NCBI RefSeq assembly: GCF_964340395.1
Contig: NC_135570.1
Span: forward strand, 14,441,322-14,505,321
Source of the DNA: Glandiceps talaboti
Taxonomy: Eukaryota > Hemichordata > Enteropneusta > Spengelidae
DNA: 64,000 nt
Direction of reading: 5' to 3'
Part shown: positions 1 to 11,355 of the stretch, piece after piece
Numbering within the stretch: position 1 is the first letter of the stretch
Layout: the number at the start of each line of letters is the position of its first letter
Program-made: the position numbers and the translations under genes
Notes under the pieces: generated by a model
Databases searched by the model: none
What the model was told of the DNA's origin: nothing
What the model saw: the letters and a program-made list of their open reading frames with translations, nothing else

Positions 1-650
1 GTTTGGGTAAAATTTATTACCTTTGTTCTACAGAAGTACAGTGCAGACGGTGAAGGTTAAACGTCAAAATCTCAAAAGTGAACGTGACGACAGAATATAG
101 CCAACAAAACACTGCAAAATAATTTGAATCATTGAAATACAATTTGGACATATTTTGAGTAATACTTTTGTATGATAATATTAAATATATGATTATTTGA
201 CAGTTATTAAACAGTAGAATCCAATTTTTGGGCTCTGAAAAATACGTGATTAAAATCATTTCCCAGAATGCATTTCGGTCTATTCTTGGTTCAGGTGAAG
301 GTCGTGTAATATATTATGTAAAGTAGGCTTGCCCTTTTCGATGTTACAAAAGGTCGCCACGCTTTCCGTTTTATTTATACCACAAACCAAAATACGAATT
401 CATTGTTGTCTGTCTGTTGACGTCTGAGGGCGCGTGATAGTTCACAGGGGAGGGGCTGACAACAGCACCATAGTTCGACGACTACGAATACTTGCACTTT
501 TTTACCAAAACAGTCGATTTCGTGTGACAGGATTATTTTTCAAATTGGTCCATTTTAATAAAACATGCTTTGAATTCCACATGCACAAGGAAATCTTTGA
601 TTTCAATCGCAGAAAAACTAAGAAACTAAAAAAGAAAAGGAGAGGAAACA

Positions 651-651
651 C

Positions 652-699
<48 letters not shown>
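651..699. repeat. (CAA)n microsatellite
   Basis: About 16 uninterrupted CAA units, preceded by an A/G-rich stretch. Confidence 0.95.
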
Positions 700-701
<2 letters not shown>

Positions 702-1950
702 TATATTGTTTACGTTCTGGTTGATTAAGATTCAATCTTATTAAACTCAAGAAAGGTCAAAGTTAATAATTAAAGGTTGTACTCGAATTCAGAGAGTGTT
801 ATCCAAACGAAGTACAGGATAGATTGCTAGTTTGTGAGGGAAAGGAATTATTGCTCGGTCGAAATCTGGGGTCATGTGAGTAACATTTCTTAATACCCAG
901 TACATCGCTTTGGTTCAATCCACCGAACGACAGAAGAGCTCTTTATCGGAAGTTTCGAAACGACAAAAAATCGAAGGTAGCAATAACAGTAAAGCATGAT
1001 ACAGTTGTATATGCAAACGTATCAATTGTCGTAAAAACGTCACACCTCTTTACGGCACAATCTACGACCCACCGTTTGGTTGCATCAACGGAAAAAACAT
1101 GTTATGTCTCGTAAGAACTGACTTTCGCGGCCGTGGGATGCATTATAGACGAGACTACTCTGGCACGTGGTACTAAATCAAATGAAATGCGTCCTCAGAA
1201 CTAAAATCCGGTAAAACTGTGTGGCTGCAGTTCAGACAACCAGGTTTTTAACTAAACAATACTTTTTACTACTTCAACTTTTCCTCGCTTACTCGAACTT
1301 AACAAATTTCAGACACAACATAATATTTTGAACTTGTACTAGATGCAACTAGGATATTTTTTATCAAGCACCCAAAGATGTTTTTCACTAAAAATTGGCA
1401 TTGTATCTGTTAATTAGTGGTCATTATTATCTGTAGGTAGTGTTAGTGGCAAGTTAAAATTTTGAGTGAAAGTTTGGTTTTGAATCCGTCGCCATGTTAA
1501 AACTGTACTGGACCAGTGTATTCTGAAGTACCATTTTTTCGATCAGTCAACCACAATATATTCTGAAAATTGTACACAACTACACAAATATGGTTTATCC
1601 ACACTGCTATGATGTTCACGGTGTATGACTGTATGATGATTTTTGGAACTACTTTATTATTAACCCAATGATATGTATACCAGTACTGAGTTATTAGTAG
1701 CATTATCACTGGCGTATTGATATATTAGAAGTCCGAACTATGGCGGACTGTAATAAAGTTGTACTGTTTAGTTCTGAGACGAAACCTCTCCGTGTTTTGT
1801 GTAAACCGTGTACTTTGGTGCGAAAGTATCACAGACTGATATTACGAATAAGTTAGTACGTAACAAAAAAAAACATAAACACGTCCCAGTTACAAGTTTA
1901 AGAGCCAACGTTATAACAAAAAATCATATGCTAAAAAAGGGAAATAAAAA

Positions 1951-1952
1951 AC

Positions 1953-2007
<55 letters not shown>

Positions 2008-2014
2008 CAGACAG
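1951..2014. repeat. (ACAG)n microsatellite
   Basis: About 14 ACAG units in a row, followed by an A/G-rich tail. Confidence 0.95.
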
Positions 2015-2357
2015 AAGAAGAAAGACAAGAAGCTCTTGAATAAACACTTTCTGAGGGCCCACAAAAGATACTCACTGGCGTCATACAAATATTAGAATCC
2101 CAGCAGTTTTTATTGTCTTAATAAATCGTGGTATCCAATCCAGATAAAAATTGTTCGAAATTAATATTTTTTCGGTCATCATGTACCTCACCAAGCTTTG
2201 ATCAGAAGATAAGAATATGATGATGATAGAGGGCTACTATATTTTGCTTGAGAGCGGTGCAACTGGCATGTTTGATATTATAAATATTGGCTAGAAAGGT
2301 ATTTAGTAATAGTATGACATGAAAAGAAATACAGGTGACAACAATATAGTATATATT

Positions 2358-2552
2358 GAACACATATTGCCTGGCCATGAGGGCTATAGCACCCGTTTAT
2401 TACACCCGAGGGACTGTGAGTTACCAGAATCACATGCTATTTCCCGAGGCCAAAGGCCGATGGAAATAGCATGTGATTTTGGTAACTCACAGTCACGAGG
2501 GGGTAATGAACGGGTGCTATAGCCCGAATATAGGCCAGGCAATATGTGTTTT
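2358..2552. mobile_element. Near-perfect palindromic (foldback) MITE
   Basis: Two arms of about 90 bases are inverted copies of each other: ACACATATTGCCTGGCC on the left mirrors GGCCAGGCAATATGTGT on the right, and GACTGTGAGTTACC mirrors GGTAACTCACAGTC. The small centre is GAGGCCAAAGGCCGAT, so the whole element would form one long hairpin. No ORF of its own. Flanks are TA-rich, so a target duplication cannot be called by eye. Confidence 0.88.
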
Positions 2553-2962
2553 ATAATATACCTCATGCTGTGAACTCGCGGTGGCAGACGACATCGTCAG
2601 AAGCTGCCATTTTGACCTGCTGTGAACGCGCGGTGGTCACGTGACCATGTAAAAGGGAAATAGTCATTCTATTTTCCTATCACGTGACTGATTCTAGCGA
2701 ATCATGGCACAGCATTATCACTAGGTATATTATAATTTAATCTAATAATTTGCGTCGCATGTGTCAAATTGTAAACGAAAAAAAAACCCCAAAACAGGTT
2801 TCCCGACACAGTTCGTAGACTGAACCTTATGACTGAGCGATTCGCCGTTATGTATACACTATTGACTTGTGCCGTAATAATGTACAAATGTGTTTAGCTA
2901 GTGGTCATCAAGAGCGCCAACAACGGCAAATCTTTCAGTGTAGCAGTCTGTCCACTAGTCTC

Positions 2963-3048
2963 GGTTACCCAGATTCTCACCGCTGGGGGCTCTCTCCTAC
3001 GCGACCACCCAGAGTAGACAGAGCCCCCAGTGGCGAGACTGGGTAACC
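2963..3048. mobile_element. Short inverted-repeat element
   Basis: Arms of about 30 bases: GGTTACCCAGATTCTCACC with GCTGGGGGCTCT on the left, and the inverse AGAGCCCCCAGTGGCGAGAC followed by TGGGTAACC on the right. The loop is about 25 bases. Either a small MITE or a structured site. Confidence 0.75.
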
Positions 3049-3414
3049 ACAGACAAGTACATCTCACTTGTGATGAGCTACACTAAAACAGCGCCCTCAT
3101 AATCGCACATATGTTTTGGCGAACGTTCGCTTAGACCTAAATCTGTAAACGTGTAGTTTCTGTGTGATGATATCCACGGTCCATCTATCGCTTAGAGATC
3201 GTAGGCACGTATATATTTCGTTATCGTTATGGGCGGAAGAAGGTAGCTTGAATTTCAACATCCCTTTGCCGAGTATAAATATTTGACTTTTTTTTAAAGA
3301 TGAACTCATAACAAAATCGCTGATAAATGTTCAAAATATATATGAGGTGTCGGACATGTACATTGTAGATACAATGACCTCGTTGTTACATGTCCAAAGT
3401 ACAAAGTATACAGA

Positions 3415-3535
3415 ATCACATTCTCGCAAACCAGAGCTGTTAATTTCTTCAGCGACACTGCCAAATAAAGAGAGTGTGTGGGAGTATGGGACGGTGCCGT
3501 AAAAGCGGCTGTGGTTTACGACGATGACAACATGA
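3415..3535 (+). repeat. Dispersed repeat family copy (TTTACGACG family)
   Basis: About 120 bases sharing the blocks CAAACCAGAGCTGTTA, GACACTGC, GACGGTG.CGTAAAAG and GGTTTACGACG with 33050-33175. Partial inverted relatives lie at about 1025-1070 and 11307-11355. Confidence 0.75.
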
Positions 3536-3724
3536 TTGAAGCAACAGATATTAGTACCACCTTTCTCTTTGTCACCTAACTGAACTCTTGACGGGTATTC
3601 ATCCTCAAAGTGATTTCAAATCTAGTACCGCCCACGGATGGCGACCAGCCACATTAGGACTAGATAATTCCGAACTCACTTCTTGAATGACTGGTTGGTC
3701 GGTTGATCGCGAAGTATAGACATT

Positions 3725-3854
<130 letters not shown>

Positions 3855-4277
3855 GTCTATGGTTGAAGCTGTATTCGTGTTTATTAATTTCTAATATCCA
3901 TTTGCACTATTAACGTGTCGTTGAAAGATGCATAAAATGTTGTAGGAAGTGACACAAATTATGACCACCATAATATATAATGGCGTACACTTTTTCATAC
4001 AGTGCTCGACCACGACAGATTTATTGATTTGATATCGGAGGAGCCCGATATCACACAACCGGGCCTATATTCTTTACGCCGTTTGAATTGCATTCCATTG
4101 CTTCGATGAAGGACATTAAGAAACCACTTGAACAGAATTTAAATATTAAATAAGTCTTTAAATTTAATGGTTTCCGAGAAGAATTCATTGAAGTCTAGTC
4201 AAGAATTCGACTTCTAATATCAACATACCACAACTGCTGCGATACATTTATTGCAAGTTCCTCCATTAACAGAGTGG

Positions 4278-4376
4278 TAGTTTAGTTCCTGACAGGGACC
4301 GCATTACGTATTATAATGTACTTCGTCACTATGGTAATTGTGGTATGTAGTATGGTCCCTGTCAGGAACTAGACTA
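4278..4376. mobile_element. 99-bp MITE with TAGTYTAGTTCC termini
   Basis: Terminal inverted repeats of 23 bases (TAGTTTAGTTCCTGACAGGG and ACC, one mismatch to the inverted right end) flank a 53-base centre. The outer 12 bases match the ends of the much larger foldback element at 61560-62153. It abuts the GGT microsatellite. Confidence 0.75.
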
Positions 4377-4379
4377 ACA

Positions 4380-4443
4380 GTGGTGGTGGTGGTGGTGGTG
4401 GTGGTGGTGGTGGTGGTGGTGGTGGAGGTGGTGGTGGTGGTGG
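4380..4443. repeat. (GGT)n microsatellite
   Basis: About 20 GGT units with a single GGA interruption. Confidence 0.95.
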
Positions 4444-5291
4444 TGATGTAAAACAAAAAGAGCAACAGCTTGTACTACCGCCGCGTTTTAATAGAGTTAA
4501 AAAATGGCTCTCACTGAAGCTGTCCCCCACCACCACCGTTATAAATTCTTGCAAGAATATTATGTAGCAAACCCAAAATTGAAACCGCCCCACCCCTCAC
4601 TCCGCGTACGACTTGTGAAGAATTGTTCTCGCCATTGCGCATTGGTACGTTGTCTGAAAACAAGGCTACTCAATGCACTAGCATGTTAAGTAAGTGCACG
4701 TACATATAAAGCATTTGTAACTTAGTGTTTTTCGTACTGTGACTCGAGGAAGACATAACGCTGAACATCCAATCAATACATGAGTATTTTTTGAGAAAGA
4801 AATATATCAACTTTTTATGAATTTTAGTGGAAGTAAGTAAATTTCAGTTTTCATGGCAAAGAAAGTATTGTGTACATATTCATAGCCTCTAAGCTTAGTC
4901 GTATTTTGTCCCACAAGCCATGATATGGCCCCAAACATGTCGAGAACATATTTCAGTGCGAATAACTTCCACCAAGTGACCTAGTTCAGTGACCCCATCC
5001 GATAAACTCTGACAGTTTCTTGACCCCTACCCAAGCCATGTGATCCATTATAAAGTTGAACACTCCCTCCTTGTGACGTCACAAAACAATGTTATATGAT
5101 GGAATAGAATATGGGACTTTAGTACTAGTAAGACCACACACGCATACCTCGGTTTAAAATGGGTGTCGGTAAAGAGTAATTCTGTAATGTGTAAAAACTT
5201 ATATATGAGTTACTTCCTTATATTAATTATACCATGTTATGTTTTATGACACGGAGTTTTACCACAATAATATGATATATGTAACACAGAT

Positions 5292-5519
5292 CACAGGGGC
5301 GTGTAATATTTCATAGATTGTTGTTTTCCAGGTCTACACACTAAATATAACAACCTTTTGATTATATATTCCTACATGTAAGGGGAAGATACTAATATTT
5401 CTTAGTAGTATAGAGATTGATACATTTGTAGCAGCAAGATTCACATGATATTTTCCTAAAAAAACGGCATTCTAAGCAATAAGAAAACAACAATCTATGA
5501 AATATTACACGCCACTGTG
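5292..5519. mobile_element. 228-bp hAT-like MITE with perfect 8-bp target duplication
   Basis: Ends CACAGGGGCGTGTAATATTT and the inverted AAATATTACACGCCACTGTG; the terminal repeat extends to about 37 bases through CATAGATTGTTGTTTTC, with one mismatch. It is flanked on both sides by ACACAGAT (5284-5291 and 5520-5527). An 8-bp duplication is typical of hAT-superfamily transposons. There is no transposase ORF, so it is non-autonomous. Confidence 0.92.
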
Positions 5520-5589
5520 ACACAGATTGCTAAAGTTCGTTAATTAAAGAAATCACCGGGACAACCCCACAATATAGCCATTAAAAAAA

Positions 5590-6018
5590 ACTACCACAAC
5601 ATCACCACCACCACCACCACCACCACCACCACCACAACGACCAGCACCAACACTAGAATGAACTACCACCACCACCACCACCACCACCACCACCACCACC
5701 ACCACCATCAACACCACCATCAACCACCATCAACGTAACACCGCCATCACCATCGTCATCACCACCACACCACGCCCATCATCATCGTCACCACCACCAC
5801 CCCATCATCATCGTCACCACCACCACCACCACCACCACCACCACCACCCCGCCATCATCACCATCATCACCATCAACACCACCATCACCACCATCAACGT
5901 AACATCGCCATCACCATCGTCACCACCACCACACCACGCCCATCATCGTCACCACCACCACCACCACCACCCCCATCATCATCGTCACCACCACCACCAC
6001 CACCACCACCACCACCCC
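5590..6018. repeat. Compound CAC/CAT trinucleotide repeat
   Basis: About 430 bases of CAC, CAT and CGT triplets. Larger blocks recur within it (around 5710-5810 and 5880-5960), so it grew partly by duplication of longer segments. Confidence 0.93.
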
Positions 6019-7413
6019 CCTTCCCAATCAAATGTATAGCTCGGTTAGATCATGCGCAAATCAGTCCACAGTGGAATGATCAACAATACAGAATTACAAC
6101 CCTTGCCAAGGTCTCTACTTATATATGTATCTTTGTTGTGTTGGAACATGCCTTCGCGTTGAGATATTTAGTGTTTATTTGTTTGTGTAAGCTCTGATGT
6201 ACTGACACTAACAATCCGACAATACTCTGTACTTATTGCTAGGGTAACCCTATTTTTTCTGTTTCGCATTACCTGCCCGAACCAAATGTTCAGCTCCCGA
6301 CATCAAAATAAAAAAGATTACTTTCGCCCGCCCTTAAAATTGTGTGGAATAGTGCCCTCTGTGGCAAGAATAAGCAAGAGTCTGGACTGTTTACACCATT
6401 TACAGTCATGACGGCGACGACGACACTTGTTCACGAACAGAGCATGTCTTTCATAACGTAAGGGCTTGTTACCTGGAAATTCAGGAATCCAATAAAGATA
6501 GAGAAGAGGAAAAGGAGAGGCAAAGAAACATGAAGAACAGGATTTGTTTCAATTTTGTTTTACTTTTTTATTTTAAATCGACCGAACGACCCATAGTTGC
6601 AATGAAAAAGTAGTAAAAATTATAGGATCACCAATATCAATGGAATATTTGCGAGAGGTTGGTTGTGTGAGGGGGCGACACGAAGGTGGATGATTACCAT
6701 AATCTATTGTCTCTACGCTTCAAAGATTTTACTGCTGTCACTTTACCATCACGATGACCAAAGAGTTAAACCGATAATCAACATGGAAGAATTCTCATCT
6801 AGATTAGCGAATACAACTATATTTGACTATATTGATGTTAGTATTGACACATTTAAAAGTACGCATGTATTTAGAATAGCAGCGGTAAAAGTTTAGTCCA
6901 TTGGGTTGGAATTTGAAACTTTTAAGCTTTACCCAACAAAGAGATAAAAGAGGGTAGAGCTAAACTCTAGACTAGTAAAAGTTAGCTCCCCCCCCCCGCT
7001 CACCCGTACTACGGAGTTCGATTGGAAAGTTTCAAAGCCCTAAGTTGCAGTCTCCGTTCGTTGATTTATTTTCCCTATTTATGCAAATCAAAATCAACCT
7101 TCCCATGAACCTGTCAATCAATCGACAATCGCGTGATTAATTTCTAAAAGACTCTTTTTGTATGCAATGACATACCTCTGCACGTTTTGTCTTCGGACAT
7201 TCAGATAGTGCGTGTCTCATAAACCAGACAATTCAATTTCACCCGTACGCCTTCACAAAGCTTGTCTGTTGATACTCTTTGTTGTGATTTTTTCCACTCA
7301 CAGAAGCCACAGAAGCCATGATGTATTAGGTACCGTAAACCTAGATGATAGTATTTTCACTTCTAGAAAAGTTTGCATTTTTACAGTCTTCACCAAATTC
7401 TCACAGACTAATT

Positions 7414-7480
7414 TTACTAATTACCAGACTGGTACATTATGTCCATGTACAAGAAGGGATTTTTAGTCACTATTTATTTT
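7414..7480 (+). repeat. Single outlying unit of the 65-bp DDX21-intron minisatellite
   Basis: One copy of the unit TAATTACCAGACTGGTACAT ... CATGTACAAGAAGG ... TTTTAGTCACTA. It matches the 17-unit array at 42501-43596, 35 kb away, with a few substitutions. Confidence 0.85.
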
Positions 7481-7603
7481 TTCGAAATAAACGAAAATAA
7501 GTCCTCAGAGAAAATGTCCAGGTTTACAGTAAGTGAACTTCGTACGGATTATGGTTGTAGTGTTGTAAGCTACACGTGACCATGCGAAGTACTTCAATGG
7601 AAA

Positions 7604-7725
7604 CCAGTCTATAGGCAAACAGAGATAGACATAAACTACTACCATAGTAATCAATCTATAGACAAAGATAGACACAAACTACTACCATAGTAATCAATCT
7701 ATAGGTAAACAAATATAGACACAAA
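7604..7725. repeat. Short tandem repeat, 2-3 units of about 50 bases
   Basis: The phrase ACTACTACCATAGTAATCAA with TCTATAG and AGATAGACA repeats with small changes. Confidence 0.8.
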
Positions 7726-7889
7726 TTGCTTGTTACGACATGTCGGTATAAGCTATCAATGGAAGTTGATGTTATTACACGGTATCTCTGACATGATAGC
7801 AAGTTTTGCTCTAGTGACCACACATTCAACCTCATTCAGTGTTTTGATTACAGGGTGATTATCGCACATCGCTATCACCCCCATTTCAA

Positions 7890-8085
7890 TCTATCACATA
7901 CTGCACTGTGAAAGAATAGCAATGTTTATCACTATTCAATGTGATTGGACAAAGGATCCCAGTGTGTTTGTTGTGTCTCTGTTATTGTTAGCCTAGAGTT
8001 GAAATTTGTCTATCTTTGTGTCAAAAACGTAATGTCCCATGAGTGAAACACCACACCAACACCATTTTAGCTGTAATTCCTCAGT
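7890..8085 (+). repeat. Dispersed repeat shared with 31430-31795 (partly inverted)
   Basis: The stretch GCACTGTGAAAGAATAGCAA, the segment with TGATTGGACAAAGGATCC, and TTGTGTCTCTGTTATTGTTA through TTTGTGTCAAAA all recur in inverse orientation at 31430-31560. AGTGAAACACCA...CATTTTAGCTGTA recurs in direct orientation near 31750. The original element is not recognised. Confidence 0.75.
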
Positions 8086-9404
8086 TGCGTCTAAGATGGA
8101 CTTTCCAGGGTTTTGTTCAATTGTCATTTTTTCATTATATATCTCTGTAAAAAATAAAACAACACACGACAAAGGCACTCGAACATACCGAAACGAGGGC
8201 ATAACCCTATTCATCCATAGCTACAATAGATGCACTGACCTACATAATAAAAACCGGTTGAGACCAGATTGCGGAGATACTAGAACAAGACAAGGCACAA
8301 TGTAGGAGTCGGTTTCTTCCCACATCAAATATGTGCTGTGGGAAACGTTGTACAAAATAGGATTTTTAGGGTAAATTAGAACATTAAACCACACATTCAT
8401 TGTTTATCATTGGTAAATAGGTGAATCGCAACGAACGACTCCGAGCATTCATCGAACGTACCGCGCGTGGGCGCGCCATTTAGGTCGCATCTTTTCAGTG
8501 GATGGAGTACGTCAATGAAGCAAATTCTTCAGCCACATACTTCTTCGCGGTACGTAATTTAACAACTTTCTTCCCGGTTCGTTTGTCTTCAATGCTTCCG
8601 TTCTGAATATGTGACCCATTAAACGATATTGTAGAAGGATGGATATTCAATAGTTAAAATTTCGTGTGCATAATAAGTTTTAATTTCATTGATCTGCTCG
8701 CACCCTTTTGAAAGTCCCTACTTGGCCTATTAGCATCAATTTGTCTCTAGAGAAATTAAACTTTTGCCTACTAATTCATGAGTTTAAACTTGGTTAAGCA
8801 ATAAACCTAAATTAAGTAAACATAAAGGCAAAAATAGATTACACAAATTAACTTGTTTTCAGAAATGTGGTTATTCAAAGTAAAAATATAATTGTTTTAG
8901 ATCTTTTGGGACGTCATTTCTATTAGTACAGTTATATTTGACCTTGATATTGTCTGCAAATTGGTCCATGTAATGGTCTAAACGTGGGGAATACCGTGAC
9001 CTCAGACATTAATTCAACCGTGATATTTTTCATGTTGAACCTGTCAACCAGTGTGTACCACAGTTCACGATGGGGTCAGGGTGGGGGTGAGGGTGGATGG
9101 GGACGGGTTATATCTTATAGAGCGAAAAAATGACCAACTTTTCGACTTGTCTAATTTTCAAGTGACGTAAATATCAATTTTACAAGACATGAAATAAATA
9201 TAAAAATGTTTATTCCGTTTTGTCGACATAAAAAACGTATAACATAGCGGTGTGGTTATGTAAAATATCACCTGGTTGGTCCTTAGGGATTTCTGCGTAG
9301 AAATTAGTTCACGGCAAAAGTGCATTTTTTTCTGGAGTTCGTACATGGTGTCAACCCACATGTGATCTCAGGCATGTTTAGTGTTAGCGGAATAGTCAGT
9401 ATAT

Positions 9405-9488
9405 ACGTACGTACGTACGTACATACATACATACATACATACATACATACATACATACATACATACATACATACATACACACACACAC
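9405..9488. repeat. (GTAC)n/(ATAC)n/(AC)n microsatellite
   Basis: GTAC units pass into about 15 ATAC units and end in a short AC run. Confidence 0.95.
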
Positions 9489-11306
9489 ATCGTAAAACTT
9501 CAGTATTTAGTAGAGAGATCAATTATTTTACGAAGAGAAAAGCGAACTTAAAATAGCAACTTGGATTTTCCCATGTTTGGAAAGAACCGGATGTCGGGAA
9601 AAGAACGCTCGCAGTATGATGCCCTGTGAATTCGACCCTACAAACAACCGAAGAGCGAGTGTTATAATTTGAATTCGTTTAAATGTTCCATTATCACCCT
9701 ATCGTTTTATCGTTTTGACTTTTATTCCCCTGTCCATCACCAGACATTAAAAACTTAATAAAAGAGCACCTTCCTTGATTGACATCAAATAACAAAAATA
9801 TATGAAATTGGATAAAAACCGGTCACATTGGATCGGAAGTGCTTTAGGCGGCCGTTATTAATAATTCTCATATTTTGATTCATGAAAAATGACACCATTT
9901 ACACATACAGATTGAAAATGGTGAAATAACACTTTTCATAAAATCAATCATCAACTTTGTGTCATTGATGCTTAGCTATATCAGCTTCATTATTGTAAAT
10001 GTGTGATGTCAGTCACGTGACTGTAGGTTGACCCACATATGACCCCGGTACAATATTTGGATTCTAAAATGTGTTTTTAATTAAAGATACACAATATACA
10101 TATTTTGATTTCTTTATTTTATTTCTGGTGAAAAAGTGCTTGATTATCATTATATGCTGGCATAACTCCAAATTTCTGTAATCATACATGTATAATAATA
10201 TATATATAATTCGATGACACATTTCTTTCACCCTAGGGAATTACGTCATTTCTTACTAGTAATGGTTGTATGACAAGGTATGCTGATTAACTATGCTCAT
10301 TACCGGGCACACGTACGTGCTAATTACAGAATATCATTTTTTGACAAATATCTACATAAGCACCATAATTTTCAAGTCAAATGTTGACTTAATTTGATAT
10401 GTCGGTTACTTCTAAATAGTTTACGTCCAAAAGAAAGTGAAATGTTAGTAAAAAATAACGAAATTCATGAATTTTGTCTGACAAAATTTGGCGGATTTTC
10501 TACAGCAAATTAGAGGTCTCAATATATGGTGATGAATACTAACGTCACAGACTTCTCGATATTAATACATTCTTAACGAGTAGGGTAAACGGTTTATGTT
10601 GAGTCACGTGATTTCAAATGATGTATTAATACTCAACACAGTGCAAACACCATTCAAACCTGTCCCTGTAGGCCTAAAGAGAGATAGAAAGAATTCAGAG
10701 CGCGACAGTGTTCGCAATTGTTGAAGTTCGAAATTGTCGTCAAAATGTTACACTTTTGTCCAAATACTAAAATTATTCGATTTTGATACAGATATCTTTT
10801 TATAAGGCCCCTCCCCCTCCCCTTTCTTCACTGTTCAAGTCACTTTCCCGCCAAATCGTAAGAACAGACGAAAGTTTCTCAATTTTTGGCAACATCTCGT
10901 CTAGGTTACTTCAGTTTCCAGCTAAAAGCAGCTCGGATCAAGATAACATATTTTTCTGTCAATTTTTGGACAATCCAAACTTCTAATTTTATTTTTGATC
11001 AAAACAGTGAATACTATTTAGTGTCTGAATAGCAGGTCTGTAAAATCAGATCTGTATTAAGTTTTTGAGTATGAGTCCGGATCGCAGTGGATTAAAGTAT
11101 TAGTTTAGGGTATTGCACTTATTTCGAATTTCTTCGCAGTTGATTCTGTTGATATATTCATGGGAGGGGGGTTGACTTGCCCATTGGTAGGGATGTGCAA
11201 CTCTAGTGTCAGCCGTCAACCCCCATTTTAGACCAATTTAGTAATAGTATATCATTCTTAAGAATACCCCCACTTCAGACCAAGTTCTGCCCCCCCCCCC
11301 TAATAT

Positions 11307-11355
11307 TAACGTCGTAAACCACGTGCCTTTTTACGGCACCCTCCGAAATGTAACC
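11307..11355 (-). repeat. Partial copy of the TTTACGACG dispersed repeat
   Basis: Inverted block GTCGTAAACCACGTGCC...TTTACGGCACC, matching the centre of the copies at 3415 and 33050. Confidence 0.55.
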
